The notes: a model not told the origin generated them from the letters alone. A stretch of 64,000 nt of DNA from JAICND01 sp040905905 (GCA_040905905.1 JBBDQN010000050.1:1-64000); one strand, 5' to 3'. Positions 16,130 through 25,220 are shown, counted from the first letter of the stretch. A program made the numbers and translations.

Positions 16130-17678
16130 CGCGGCGGTGGCTTTGGCCACCGTCCTTGCTTTGCCTCCCGTGACCGCACAAACCCCACCCGTGGAGGGGG
16201 TCCTGGCCAGGGTGGTCGAGTTGACACCCGGCCTCGACACCGACGTGATCTTCAACGAGCGAACCTATCACGGGCCTTTGCGAGTGGTGTCAGCTGACGG
16301 CCTCGGACTGGTAGAGACGATGTCGCCCGAGGACTACCTGCTCGGGTTGCGAGAAGTCCCGTTTGCCTGGCCTGATGAAGCGCTACGTACCCAGGTGGTG
16401 GCAGCTCGCACCTATCTCGCCTTCACGCTGGCCCAGGGCCGCACCGCTAACGGTCGAGTCTTTGGATACGACATCTGTGCCACCTCGGCCTGTCAGGTGT
16501 ATGCAGGTCTGGCCGGGATCGATTCTGCCGATGGTGCCCGCTGGCAGGCAGCGGTGCAATCCACTGCCGGAGAGATTCTGCTTCATGGTGGCGCGCCCGC
16601 CCAGGCCCTGTACAGCTCGACCAGCGGTGGCCGCACCCGTGAATCGGAGGACATTTTCGCCACGGTCGACGAGCCTTATCTGGTGGCGGTTGATTCACCT
16701 GATGAAGAGTCACCTTTCACGACTTGGTCCTTCGACGTCACCGAAGTTCAAATGCAGGCGCTGCTCGAACACGCCGGGTTGGTCAACGGCCCTTTGCAGG
16801 ATCTGCGGGTCGAAATGACCGCGGACGGATCAGGACCATGGATGGCGGAAATCGAGTCGGCCGGAATGACGGAGAGGATTCCCACCTACCAGTTGCGGGG
16901 ACTGATCAACCGGGCCGCGGCAGCACTGATGCCCGACGTGTTGCCGGCCGAACGTCCTGACGGCAGGCGCTACCCGCAGACCCTGCTCTCAGGGTCGTAC
17001 CTGATCCGAACCCGTCTCGACATCAGATCGAGCGGCGGCGCCGATGGCCGTCTGGTCGAAAAGGCGTATGTCTTCTTCGGCTGGGGCTGGGGTCATCAGG
17101 TCGGCATGAGCCAGTACGGGGCCAAAGCCATGGCCGATGCCGGTGCCACCTACCCGGAGATCCTGGGCCACTACTACGGGGGGCTTCAACCCGCCCAGGC
17201 CGACAGCCTCCTCCCGGATCAGGTTTCGGTGGGGCTGGCCGTCGGCGTCGACGAGATAACACTGTCGCCGGACGGTCCGGTTGACGTGACGATCGATGGG
17301 ATGCCGCTCGGTGGACCAACGCTGGGTTCGTGGCGTTTCCAATCAGAGGGCAACTTTCTCAGGGTTATTCCGCCAGTGGGTCTCGGTTTGCCACCTGCGA
17401 TTGAACAAACCCAAATCGAACCGGGCGGCGTCACCGGCGACGTTTTGCTGTTCACCCTCACTGCCCCGGCCGAGGTCACTGTGTCGGTCCATGTTCGGGG
17501 AGTGGGATTGGCGCGGCGGGAGTTCGGCGGAGTCGACGCCGGCTTCTACAGGTTTGCGTTGTCGGAGATTGTCAACCGACCATTTGACGCCGGACGACCC
17601 TTCAGGGTGGTCATCGAGGCAGTGAATCCGGAGGGGATTGCCCGCCAGGTCCTGATCGTGGTGCCCGACATCAGGTGA
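16119..17678 (+). CDS. SpoIID/LytB domain-containing secreted protein
   Basis: An exported protein with a SpoIID domain, related to the sporulation lytic transglycosylase and the LytB amidase enhancer. The GTG at 16119 gives a signal peptide (MRRSAAVALATVLALPPVTAQ). The SpoIID core runs from about residue 65 to 360: MSPEDYLLGLREVPFAWP, EALRTQVVAARTYLAF, SACQVYAGL, ALYSSTSGGRTRESEDIF, and the hallmark GWGWGHQVGMSQYGAKAMA with HYYGG. About 160 further residues form a beta-rich tail unlike SpoIID. The start overlaps the end of murA, so coupled expression with wall synthesis is likely. Other actinobacteria that do not sporulate also carry such proteins, so a role in wall remodelling is inferred. 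Confidence 0.9.
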   Translation: MRRSAAVALATVLALPPVTAQTPPVEGVLARVVELTPGLDTDVIFNERTYHGPLRVVSADGLGLVETMSPEDYLLGLREVPFAWPDEALRTQVVAARTYLAFTLAQGRTANGRVFGYDICATSACQVYAGLAGIDSADGARWQAAVQSTAGEILLHGGAPAQALYSSTSGGRTRESEDIFATVDEPYLVAVDSPDEESPFTTWSFDVTEVQMQALLEHAGLVNGPLQDLRVEMTADGSGPWMAEIESAGMTERIPTYQLRGLINRAAAALMPDVLPAERPDGRRYPQTLLSGSYLIRTRLDIRSSGGADGRLVEKAYVFFGWGWGHQVGMSQYGAKAMADAGATYPEILGHYYGGLQPAQADSLLPDQVSVGLAVGVDEITLSPDGPVDVTIDGMPLGGPTLGSWRFQSEGNFLRVIPPVGLGLPPAIEQTQIEPGGVTGDVLLFTLTAPAEVTVSVHVRGVGLARREFGGVDAGFYRFALSEIVNRPFDAGRPFRVVIEAVNPEGIARQVLIVVPDIR

Positions 17679-17695
17679 GTCTTCTTTCCGTTCTC

Positions 17696-17732
17696 GTGAC
17701 GTTTGGCCCGTGTATGACGGGCCAAACGTCAC
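17696..17732. terminator. 16-bp perfect inverted repeat after the SpoIID-like gene
   Basis: GTGACGTTTGGCCCGT at 17696-17711 is the exact reverse complement of 17717-17732, with a 5-base loop. No T-run follows on the plus strand, so it may terminate without one or protect mRNA ends. A partial copy of its arm (AACGTTTGG) follows at 17735-17743. Confidence 0.6.
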
Positions 17733-17777
17733 AGGAACGTTTGGGATGAAAACAAGAACGGGGTAGGTTCTACTTAC

Positions 17778-18059
17778 GTGAGCGAGTCCAGCACCGTCCT
17801 CGAGACTCCGATCCCCGAACCAGCCGGGGCAGTTCCGATCGACCTAGTCAAGTTGGAAGAGACCCTGGAATACATTCGCCCGGCGGTACAGGCCGACGGC
17901 GGCGATTTGGTGCTGCTGGGGGTAGAGGGCGGCATTGTCAATCTCCAGATGGTGGGAGCCTGCGGCGGGTGCCCCATGTCGATGATGACCCTCAAGGCCG
18001 GCATCGAACGGATACTGCGCGAACGGGTTCCCGGCGTAGAAGAAGTCAACGCCACTTGA
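17778..18059 (+). CDS. NifU C-terminal domain (Nfu-type) iron-sulfur carrier protein
   Basis: A 93-residue protein that is essentially one NifU-like domain, a cytoplasmic carrier that holds a transient [4Fe-4S] or [2Fe-2S] cluster. The ligand motif is GACGGCPMSMMTLKAGIE, with the CxxC pair that bridges a dimer, and the upstream helix EETLEYIRPAVQADGGDLVLLGV is typical. An extra ~20-residue N-terminal arm rich in Pro and Glu precedes the domain. It starts with GTG. It stands 20 bp ahead of meaB. The SUF assembly genes that could load it lie 20-37 kb away in this window. Confidence 0.92.
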   Translation: MSESSTVLETPIPEPAGAVPIDLVKLEETLEYIRPAVQADGGDLVLLGVEGGIVNLQMVGACGGCPMSMMTLKAGIERILRERVPGVEEVNAT

Positions 18060-18066
18060 TCTCCCA

Positions 18067-18072
18067 TACCCT
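18067..18072 (+). promoter_or_regulatory. Putative -10 hexamer (TACCCT) upstream of meaB
   Basis: TACCCT ends 6 bases before the meaB ATG at 18079. The intervening GGAGTC looks like a ribosome-binding site but sits too close to the ATG, so a leaderless reading is at least as likely. Confidence 0.35.
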
Positions 18073-18078
18073 GGAGTC

Positions 18079-18867
18079 ATGAACCCGGGGGCCGATCACG
18101 CCGACCTCGTCCAAAGCTCTCTCGGAGGCGACCGGCGTTCGTTGGCAAAACTCCTCACTCTCCTCACCGAGGACACCGATCCCGGTCTGATTTCTAAGAT
18201 CGAGCTTCGCCGACGAGGGGCCCAGGTTGTCGGGGTGACGGGTCCACCCGGCGTCGGGAAGAGCAGCCTGGTGGATCGAGTCGTCACTCACCTCCGCGCC
18301 GCCGGCGGCCGCCCAGGGGTGGTGGCGGTTGACCCGTCGAGCCCTTTCACGGGCGGAGCGATCCTGGGCGACCGGGTGAGGATGCAGCACCACTCATCCG
18401 ACGACGATGTCTTCATCAGGTCGATGGCCAACCGGGGTCGCCTCGGTGGTCTCGCTGCCGGGACCGGGGCGGTGGTCGCCGCACTGGATGCCGCCGGGTT
18501 TGATCCGATTTTGGTGGAGACAGTCGGAGTCGGTCAGTCCGAGCTCGAAGTTATCGGAGTGGCGCAGACGGTTGTGGTCGTCCTTCCACCGGGTTTTGGC
18601 GACGAGATCCAAGTCGCCAAGGCCGGATTGCTCGAGATCGCTCATGTTCTCTGCGTCAACAAGTCTGACCTGGGAGAGGCTGACGCCGCCGCCGCTCGTT
18701 TGTTGGCTGACCTGGCTTCCGGGCACGGAGATGGATGGACTCCTCTGGTGATCGTCACCTCGGCCCGGACCGGAGAAGGCATCGACGCGTTGTGGGATGC
18801 CATTACCGCCCATCGTTCCTATCTGCGTCAAGCCGTCGAGGACGACGCTCCTGCAAGTTCGGCCTGA
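18079..18867 (+). CDS. meaB: MeaB-type GTPase, methylmalonyl-CoA mutase chaperone
   Basis: MeaB is a G3E-family P-loop GTPase that protects and gates cobalamin loading of methylmalonyl-CoA mutase. The P-loop is GVTGPPGVGKSSLVD at about residues 52-66; further family motifs are VAVDPSSPFTGGAILGDRVRM, FIRSMANRGRLGGLA, VETVGVGQSE and the guanine-specificity NKSD. At 262 residues it is shorter than the usual 300-340 and lacks most of the C-terminal dimerisation arm. No mutase gene is in the window. Its 3' end overlaps the convergent ppdK by 40 bp. Confidence 0.92.
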   Translation: MNPGADHADLVQSSLGGDRRSLAKLLTLLTEDTDPGLISKIELRRRGAQVVGVTGPPGVGKSSLVDRVVTHLRAAGGRPGVVAVDPSSPFTGGAILGDRVRMQHHSSDDDVFIRSMANRGRLGGLAAGTGAVVAALDAAGFDPILVETVGVGQSELEVIGVAQTVVVVLPPGFGDEIQVAKAGLLEIAHVLCVNKSDLGEADAAAARLLADLASGHGDGWTPLVIVTSARTGEGIDALWDAITAHRSYLRQAVEDDAPASSA

Positions 18868-21461
18868 GCTGCCGCCAGTCGGGCCGCCTTGACCCGGGGA
18901 GGGCTGGCGGAGACGTAATCGAGACCGACTTCGCGACAGAAGGCGATGGAGGCGGGGTCACCACCGTGCTCCCCACAGACTCCGACAACCAGGTGGGGGT
19001 TGGCCTCTCTCCCTTCTTTGGTAGCGACCCGGATCAATCGTCCGACTCCCTCGCGATCCAGGGTCTGGAAGGGATTGGTGGCCATGATTTGCTCGTCCAA
19101 GTAACGCTGCAGGAAGGACGCCTCGGCATCGTCTCGCGACAGGCCGTAGGTCATCTGAGTGAGGTCGTTGGTGCCAAACGAGAAGAAGTCGGCCACCATG
19201 GCCAGTTGGCCCGCCACCAGAGCCGCTCGGGGGAGTTCGATCATCGTCCCCAACGGAACCTTGAGCGACTGGCCGGTCATACGTTCGACCCTGGCAAGCT
19301 CTTCGGTGACCAGGTCCTTCATCCGTACCAATTCCTCAGTACTGCCAACCAGCGGGATCATTATCTCGAGACGGGGATCACCACCGGCCTTGCGGCGGCG
19401 GACCACTGCCTCCAGGGCCGCCTGGATCTGCATGCGGTACAGGTCTGACACGATCAACCCGAGTCGTACCCCCCGCAAACCCAACATCGGGTTGTCCTCC
19501 TCCCACCGGGCTACCTGGGCCGACATGTGCTCCAGGTCAGCGATGGTGCGACCCACACGGACCCTGCGGAGCATCTCCTGTTCAAGTTCGAGCCGGGAGG
19601 GAAGAAACTCGTGCAGCGGAGGATCGAGCAGGCGGACGATGGTGGGAAGTCCATCCATCGCCTCCAGCAGGGTTTCGAAGTCAACTATCTGTTGAGTCTG
19701 GAGCTCCTCGAGCGCCTGCTGGCGTTCGGGGCCATCCGGGGTGAGGATGATTCGTTGGACGATGGCGGTGCGTTCCCCGAGAAACATGTGCTCGGTCCGG
19801 GCCAGGCCGATGCCCTCGGCCCCGGCCTTGCGGGCTATGACAGCGTCTTCGGCGGTGTCGGCGTTAGCCCTGACCCCCAGTTGGCGGACCTGATCCGCCC
19901 AGCCGAGGAGAGTTTCGAGTTCGGGGAGCGGCCGGGGCTCCTCAAGAGGGACCGCCCCCGCAAAAACCGCCCCGCTGGTGCCGTCGATCGTGATGAGGTC
20001 GCCCTCGACGAAGTCGTGTCGGCCTATGGACGCTCTCCCGGCGTTGATGTCGACGAACATCGCCGACACCCCGGTTACTGCCGGTTTTCCCATGCCGCGG
20101 GCGACGACGGCGGCATGGCTGGTTTTGCCCCCCTGTGAGGTGAGGATGCCTCTGGCAGCCGCCATCCCGTGAATGTCGTCGGGAGTCGTCTGCGGACGCA
20201 CGAGGATGACCGCCTCACCGGCCTTGGCCAACTCAACCGCTCGGTCTGAGTCAAACACCACCGTGCCGGTAGCGGCGCCCGGGCTGGCGGCGATCCCGGC
20301 GGTCAGCGCCTGGCCCCGGGCCGAGTCGACAATGCGCGGGCGCTCCAATTGTTCCAGCGAGGAAGGCTCCACTCTCGACACTGCCTCGGATCGCTCGATG
20401 ACCCCCTCGTTGGCCATCTCGACGGCGATGCGGACCGCCGCCGAAGCCGTCCGCTTTCCGGCACGGGTTTGTAGCACCCAGAGGGTGCCCTGTTCGATCG
20501 TGAACTCGATGTCGCACATGTCGCGGAAATGCCGTTCGAGGCCGTCCATCACCCCCAGGAGCTCGCGATGGCAGGCCGGGTGGATTTGGGCGAGGTCATC
20601 GAGAGTCGAGGTGTCCCGGGTTCCGGCGACCACATCTTCCCCCTGAGCCTGGGCGAGGTAGTCCCCATAGGGCTTTTTCTCTCCACTGGACGGGTCGCGG
20701 GTGAAACAAACACCTGTGCCCGAATTCGAACCGAGATCACCAAAGACCATCATCTGGACATTGGCAGCGGTGCCGATGTCGTCGGAGATCCCGTGGAGCC
20801 TGCGATAGTCGCGGGCCCGCCGGTTGTTCCAGGAGGCGAACACCGACTCGATCGCACCCCGCAGTTGACTACGGGTATCGCTGGGAATGGCCTGTCCGTT
20901 CGAGGACACGATCTTGCGGAACCGATTGGCGGCGTGGGCCAGATCCACCGCCGACAGCGCGGCGTCGTTGTCAACATGGCGCGAAGCTCGCAGATCGGTG
21001 AGGACTTCCTGGAAATGGTGTTCGGAGATGCCAAGCACCACTTCTCCGTACATTTGGATGAAACGGCGGTAGGCGTCCCAGGCGAAATGATCGTCCCCGG
21101 ACCACGTCGCAAGGGCGGCCACTACGTCTTCATTGATGCCCAGATTGAGGACTGTGTCCATCATCCCTGGCATCGAAAACTTGGCGCCCGAGCGGACCGA
21201 GACGAGGAGGGGGGCTGGACCGGACCCGAGGGTTCGCTCGGCGTGGGCTTCGAGACGGGCGACGGCTTCATCGACCTCGGTCCAGAGGGAAGCGGGAACC
21301 TGGCCGTCGCTCATCACCGCCCGACACGCCTCGGTGGTGATGGTGAAGCCAGGTGGGACCCGCAGACCCAGCCGGGTCATCTCTGCTAGACCTGCCCCCT
21401 TGCCACCCAGGAGGTCACGCATCGAGGCGTCCCCGTCGGCGAAGTCATATACGTAGGTCAT
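18828..21461 (-). CDS. ppdK: Pyruvate, phosphate dikinase
   Basis: PPDK interconverts pyruvate, ATP and phosphate with PEP, AMP and pyrophosphate. The three domains are in order: N-terminal ATP-grasp (LLGGKGAGLAEMTRLGL), the central swivelling domain with the phosphorylated His in SQGGKTSHAAVVARGMGKPAV, and the C-terminal PEP/pyruvate TIM barrel ending in GVCGEHGGDPASIAF with its conserved Cys. The 877-residue length is normal. The start follows the DUF3105 gene by 24 bp, so they may be cotranscribed. The end overlaps meaB convergently. Confidence 0.96.
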   Translation of the reverse strand: MTYVYDFADGDASMRDLLGGKGAGLAEMTRLGLRVPPGFTITTEACRAVMSDGQVPASLWTEVDEAVARLEAHAERTLGSGPAPLLVSVRSGAKFSMPGMMDTVLNLGINEDVVAALATWSGDDHFAWDAYRRFIQMYGEVVLGISEHHFQEVLTDLRASRHVDNDAALSAVDLAHAANRFRKIVSSNGQAIPSDTRSQLRGAIESVFASWNNRRARDYRRLHGISDDIGTAANVQMMVFGDLGSNSGTGVCFTRDPSSGEKKPYGDYLAQAQGEDVVAGTRDTSTLDDLAQIHPACHRELLGVMDGLERHFRDMCDIEFTIEQGTLWVLQTRAGKRTASAAVRIAVEMANEGVIERSEAVSRVEPSSLEQLERPRIVDSARGQALTAGIAASPGAATGTVVFDSDRAVELAKAGEAVILVRPQTTPDDIHGMAAARGILTSQGGKTSHAAVVARGMGKPAVTGVSAMFVDINAGRASIGRHDFVEGDLITIDGTSGAVFAGAVPLEEPRPLPELETLLGWADQVRQLGVRANADTAEDAVIARKAGAEGIGLARTEHMFLGERTAIVQRIILTPDGPERQQALEELQTQQIVDFETLLEAMDGLPTIVRLLDPPLHEFLPSRLELEQEMLRRVRVGRTIADLEHMSAQVARWEEDNPMLGLRGVRLGLIVSDLYRMQIQAALEAVVRRRKAGGDPRLEIMIPLVGSTEELVRMKDLVTEELARVERMTGQSLKVPLGTMIELPRAALVAGQLAMVADFFSFGTNDLTQMTYGLSRDDAEASFLQRYLDEQIMATNPFQTLDREGVGRLIRVATKEGREANPHLVVGVCGEHGGDPASIAFCREVGLDYVSASPPRVKAARLAAAQAELAGASSSTA

Positions 21462-21485
21462 CGGGGTGTGGATCGATCCAGGGCT

Positions 21486-22100
21486 CTACGCTCCTTCGTC
21501 GACCTGGAAGGGGCAGGCAACGCCACGTTCGGGACCAAACTGTGCGTACGTGTCGTAGAACACCGACACGGCCGAGCGGTCAGCGGTGTCGAGAGCAAGT
21601 CGTTTGGTCCAGGCGGTGAGGACGATGGGTGCGTCCATGCCCTCCCGGGGAGCAACCAGTGTGTGGGTTCCTGCATCACGGGCATAATCCTCGAGGACAT
21701 CTCTCTCCTCGGATGAGATGCTCGGATCGTATTGGATCACGACGACGCCATGCTCAAGGTTATGTATCTGGTTGGCGTCAGGCACGCTCTCCCGGTAGAT
21801 CCCACACGCGTAGGGAGTGGGGGCGTGCGGGCCGCTGGTGGGAGGGTCGGAGTTGTAATCGGGAATCGGACTGGAAGCAGCGATGTGGTTGGCGCCCTGG
21901 TCGGCAAAGGTCTCGACCGCGGCGAGCGCGGCCGGGGGCGGTCGGGTGGCGAGGAAAACTATGAAAACCAGTGCGACAGCCAGTAAGCCGATCGTTATCA
22001 GCAATCGCCGTCGCTGGCCACTACGTCGTTCGGACTCACGCCGTTCCTCGGCTGCGATGAGCTTCTGTTGAGGGTTTCGACGAGCCCCACCACGCGACAT
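21486..22100 (-). CDS. DUF3105 domain-containing membrane-anchored protein
   Basis: A DUF3105 protein with one N-terminal membrane anchor. The first 32 residues are strongly basic (AAEERRESERRSGQRRR), followed by a hydrophobic helix at about 33-52, then the extracytoplasmic domain. The DUF3105 hallmarks are NSDPPTSGPHAPTPYACGIY and HNLEHGVVVIQYDP. The many His, Cys and acidic residues of this domain are conserved in actinobacteria, but the function is not known. AAGGAG lies 6 bases before the ATG. A purine-rich repeat separates it from menA upstream. ppdK follows in the same direction. Confidence 0.85.
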   Translation of the reverse strand: MSRGGARRNPQQKLIAAEERRESERRSGQRRRLLITIGLLAVALVFIVFLATRPPPAALAAVETFADQGANHIAASSPIPDYNSDPPTSGPHAPTPYACGIYRESVPDANQIHNLEHGVVVIQYDPSISSEERDVLEDYARDAGTHTLVAPREGMDAPIVLTAWTKRLALDTADRSAVSVFYDTYAQFGPERGVACPFQVDEGA

Positions 22101-22155
22101 GCTGCTCCTTGAGAGACTTAAAAATGGGAGACTAAGAGACGGAGAGATTAAGAGA
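22101..22155. repeat. Short purine-rich repeat between menA and the DUF3105 gene
   Basis: The spacer contains repeated units of the type GAGACTAAGAGAC and GAGATTAAGAGAC on the plus strand, the complement being TAGTCTCTTA. The related sequence TAGTCTCTAACTCTCT follows rpiB at about 14373. They are too short and irregular for CRISPR or an insertion sequence. Confidence 0.5.
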
Positions 22156-23052
22156 CTAAGTCCCGAGGAGCATTCCCACAGCTAGCAGGAGCCCGAACAG
22201 CAGGTGGAGGCGAGCGGTTCCACCGAGAGCGGGACCCAATTGGGAGGGATCCCTTGTACTGGCGACAATGTTTGCGAGCCGATAGCTGATTGGAGCGGTC
22301 AGCCAGGCCAGCAGCGTCCAGTGCGTTGTAAACCCGGCCAATGCCCCGATGGTCACTATCAAATAGCTACCAGTGAGCAGGATCAAGAACAAGCGCTCGG
22401 TGGCTCGGGCTCCGATGACCACAGCCAGGGTCCTCTTGCCAACCCGCGCATCGGTGTGCACGTCGCGCAGGTTGTTGACGACCAGGATCGCTGTGGCCAG
22501 GAGGCCAACCGGCACGGAAAGCAGCCAGGTGGCCCTGTCGACCGACCCATCATGGACATAACGGCTGCCAGTCGTTGCAACCAGGCCGAAGAAAAGGAAG
22601 ACAAAGACCTCTCCAAAGCCCCGGTATCCATAAGGGACCGGTCCGCCTACGTATCCGAGCATCGCAACGATTGACCCCACTCCGATCAGCAGGACCAACG
22701 GACCCACGAGAAGGGCGAGGCCTATCCCACAAGCCGTCGCAACGGCAATTGCCACCCAGGTGGCCATCCACATGCGTCGCGGGGAGATCAGTCCGGAAGC
22801 GACCATCCTCCGGGGTCCGATCCGATCGCCGGGGTCGGCACCCCGGTTTGCATCGGAGACGTCGTTGGCAAAGTTGGCCGCAATTTGTATCGCGAGGGCG
22901 CCGACCATGGCCAGGATGAAGGCCCGCCAGCCGAAGGCACCCTGTGCGGTGGCGGCGGCGCCGCCCACAACAACCGGAACGATGGCGGCCGCCAAAGTCC
23001 GCGGCCGTGCTGCTTGGACCCAGGGGGTCCAGTTCTCACGCCTCACGCCCAC
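22156..23052 (-). CDS. menA: 1,4-dihydroxy-2-naphthoate polyprenyltransferase
   Basis: MenA joins a polyprenyl chain to 1,4-dihydroxy-2-naphthoate in the membrane, giving demethylmenaquinone. This UbiA-family protein of 298 residues has eight to nine hydrophobic helices. The first Asp-rich motif is NFANDVSDANRGAD and the second is NNLRDVHTDARVGKRTL, where prenyl diphosphate and Mg2+ bind. The N-terminal WVQAARPRTLAAAIVPVV is typical of MenA. The GTG start follows menB by 3 bp, so menB-menA is an operon. Its first codons overlap a GTGAGGC heptad repeat. Confidence 0.94.
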   Translation of the reverse strand: MGVRRENWTPWVQAARPRTLAAAIVPVVVGGAAATAQGAFGWRAFILAMVGALAIQIAANFANDVSDANRGADPGDRIGPRRMVASGLISPRRMWMATWVAIAVATACGIGLALLVGPLVLLIGVGSIVAMLGYVGGPVPYGYRGFGEVFVFLFFGLVATTGSRYVHDGSVDRATWLLSVPVGLLATAILVVNNLRDVHTDARVGKRTLAVVIGARATERLFLILLTGSYLIVTIGALAGFTTHWTLLAWLTAPISYRLANIVASTRDPSQLGPALGGTARLHLLFGLLLAVGMLLGT

Positions 23053-23055
23053 GTC

Positions 23056-23940
23056 TTAGAAGTGCCATGGAAACTGGCGGTAGTCCGGCTTCCTCTTCTC
23101 GAGAAAGGCGTCGCGACCTTCTTTCGCCTCATCGGTCCCATAAGCAAGCCGGGTAGCTTCACCTGCAAAGATCTGCTGACCGATCAGTCCATCGTCGATG
23201 GCGTTGAAGGCATACTTGAGCATCCGCTGGGCGGTCGGGGACTTGGTTCCAATCTCGGCCGCCCATTCCAAGGCGATGTTCTCGAGTTCGGTATGAGGGA
23301 CGGCGCTGTTCACCATCCCCATGGCGGCCGCCTCGGCGGAGGTGTAGTCGCGACCAAGGAAAAATATCTCGCGCGCCTTCTTCTGCCCGACCATTCGAGT
23401 CAGGTAGGCCGACCCGAATCCGCCGTCGAAACTGGCCACGTCGGGGTCGGTCTGCTTGAAGAGGCCGTGTTCGGCACATGCGAGGGTGAGGTCGCAGACG
23501 ACATGAAGAGAGTGACCTCCGCCCACAGCCCAACCCGGGACCACCGCGACGACGATCTTGGGCATGAAACGGATGAGTCGCTGAACCTCAAGAATGTGGA
23601 GGCGACCCAGCCCGGTCGCCTCCCCACCGCCCTCGTACTGATATCCGTCGACTCCGCGGATTCTCTGGTCGCCCCCCGAGCAGAATGCCCACCCGCCATC
23701 TTTGGATGATGGTCCGTTGCCGGTCAAGAGCACAACCCCAACGTCGGGGGTTTGGCGGGCGTGGTTGAGGGCTTCATACAACTCGTCGACGGTGTGAGGC
23801 CTAAAGGCGTTGCGAACCTCGGGTCGGTGAAAGGCAATTCGCACTGTTCCCTGATCCAGGGCCCGGTGATAGGTGATGTCAGTGAAACTGAACCCGTCGA
23901 CGACTTGCCACCGGGATTCATCAAAGTGTTCGGAGATCAC
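23056..23940 (-). CDS. menB: 1,4-dihydroxy-2-naphthoyl-CoA synthase
   Basis: MenB closes the second ring of o-succinylbenzoyl-CoA to give 1,4-dihydroxy-2-naphthoyl-CoA. It is a crotonase-fold enzyme of 294 residues. The oxyanion and active-site segments are LLTGNGPSSKDGGWAFCSGGDQ and VPGWAVGGGHSLHVVCDLTLA, with the catalytic region SFDGGFGSAYLTRMVGQKKARE. Actinobacterial MenB carries the same extended N-terminus. Translation appears to start at GTG 23940, with no clear ribosome-binding site. The 47-bp gap to the divergent menE start is mostly a CGGAAGT tandem repeat. Confidence 0.95.
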   Translation of the reverse strand: MISEHFDESRWQVVDGFSFTDITYHRALDQGTVRIAFHRPEVRNAFRPHTVDELYEALNHARQTPDVGVVLLTGNGPSSKDGGWAFCSGGDQRIRGVDGYQYEGGGEATGLGRLHILEVQRLIRFMPKIVVAVVPGWAVGGGHSLHVVCDLTLACAEHGLFKQTDPDVASFDGGFGSAYLTRMVGQKKAREIFFLGRDYTSAEAAAMGMVNSAVPHTELENIALEWAAEIGTKSPTAQRMLKYAFNAIDDGLIGQQIFAGEATRLAYGTDEAKEGRDAFLEKRKPDYRQFPWHF

Positions 23941-23954
23941 AAGTTGAATGTAGA

Positions 23955-23989
23955 CGGAAGTCGGAAGTCGGAAGTCGGAAGTCGGAAGT
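23955..23989. repeat. Heptanucleotide tandem repeat CGGAAGT x5 between menB and menE
   Basis: Five perfect copies of CGGAAGT fill 35 of the 47 bases between the divergent menB and menE starts. The last copy includes the possible GTG start of menE at 23988, and each unit contains GGAAG, which resembles a ribosome-binding site. Copy number could alter promoter spacing for both genes. Confidence 0.95.
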
Positions 23990-25220
23990 GGATTGGTTGA
24001 CTGACAAGGCTGCGCAAATGCCCCGGGAGATTTTCCTTCTGTGCGGGGATCAACGTCTCACGTACGCGGCGGTGTCCGAGTTGGTAACTGCACGGGTCGT
24101 CGAGCTGGGTGATAGAAGCGGGACCCAGATCGTAGTGAGGCCCCGTCTCGATTTTGAGTCGGTGGTGGAGTTGCTGGCAATTCCTCGAACCGGCGCCTCG
24201 GCGGTGGTGGTTGGCCCCAACCGGCCCGACACCGATCAACTCATCGGCCTTGGGGGCCTGGATCGGCGTCCATCCCACACAATCCTGTTTACCAGTGGGT
24301 CGAGTGGGGAGCCCAAGGGGGTCCGGTTGGCCGCGACCAACTGGGAGGCAGCTGCCCGCGCCTCGATGGAGCATCTCAAGAATGGGGCCGGAGATAGGTG
24401 GTTGTGCGTCCTTCCGCTCCACCATGTGGGGGGCCTCAGCATTCTCTATCGAAGCCTCTACGGGGGCGGGTCGGTGGTGCTGGAGAGTGATCTCGACCAA
24501 GCTGGAGGCTGGCTCGATCGGGTGGCGATCGCTTCGTTAGTGCCCACTCAGCTCTTTCGCCTCCTAAACCGGCGAACCGAGGTCTTTAGGTCCGCGCCGC
24601 TGGTGTTGCTGGGCGGCGGACCGGCCGATCCGGTTCTTGTAGAGCGAGCCGGAGATGCTGGGCTGAAGATCCTTCGCACCTATGGCATGACCGAAACCAC
24701 CTCCCAGGTCACCACCGCTCGGGAGCCCGGTGGACCGATGTTTCCGCTGCCGGGGGCGGACGTTGCGATCGGCCCCGATGGCCGGATCGAGATCTCGGGT
24801 CCAACGGTCATGACCGGATATGTGGGCGAGCCCGACCTGGTGGGCGGGTTTTTGACTTCTGACTATGGCGTCATCCACTCCGATGGCTCTCTGGAAGTAC
24901 TGGGCCGGGCTGACCGGATGATCATCACCGGGGGGGAGAAGGTGAATCCGGAAGCCATCGAGTCGCTGGTCACCCGTCATCCGGGGGTTAGCGAAGTCAT
25001 CGTGATCGGGATACCCGACTCTGAGTGGGGTGAGCGGGTGGTGGCAGTCTTCGTCGGCGATGTCGACTCATCCGACCTGCACAACTTCCTGCGCACGAAA
25101 GTTCCCGCCTACTCACTGCCCAAGCAGTGGGTGCAAATCGAAACGCTTCCGCGCACTGATCTTGGCAAGGTTGATGTGGGGGCCGTCAGGCGCCTCTTCT
25201 CAACCGCTTCTGGCTCGTAG
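23988..25220 (+). CDS. menE: o-Succinylbenzoate--CoA ligase
   Basis: MenE activates o-succinylbenzoate with ATP and CoA for MenB. It is a compact ANL-family adenylating enzyme of 410 residues. The P-loop motif is TILFTSGSSGEPKGV, followed by LPLHHVGG, the adenine-binding TYGMTETTSQVTT, the hinge region DYGVIHSDGSLEVLGRADRM and the C-terminal TGGEKVNPEAIE with a catalytic Lys in TDLGKVDV. The start is uncertain: GTG 23988 lies inside the CGGAAGT repeat, while ATG 24018 has AAGG 7 bases upstream and may be the true start. The stop codon TAG lies in an inverted repeat shared with arfB. Confidence 0.9.
   Translation: MDWLTDKAAQMPREIFLLCGDQRLTYAAVSELVTARVVELGDRSGTQIVVRPRLDFESVVELLAIPRTGASAVVVGPNRPDTDQLIGLGGLDRRPSHTILFTSGSSGEPKGVRLAATNWEAAARASMEHLKNGAGDRWLCVLPLHHVGGLSILYRSLYGGGSVVLESDLDQAGGWLDRVAIASLVPTQLFRLLNRRTEVFRSAPLVLLGGGPADPVLVERAGDAGLKILRTYGMTETTSQVTTAREPGGPMFPLPGADVAIGPDGRIEISGPTVMTGYVGEPDLVGGFLTSDYGVIHSDGSLEVLGRADRMIITGGEKVNPEAIESLVTRHPGVSEVIVIGIPDSEWGERVVAVFVGDVDSSDLHNFLRTKVPAYSLPKQWVQIETLPRTDLGKVDVGAVRRLFSTASGS

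Noticed and set aside
18828..18867. Frameshift or misassembly at the meaB-ppdK overlap
   Set aside because: Both proteins keep family-like ends up to the overlap; a 40-bp convergent overlap is acceptable.
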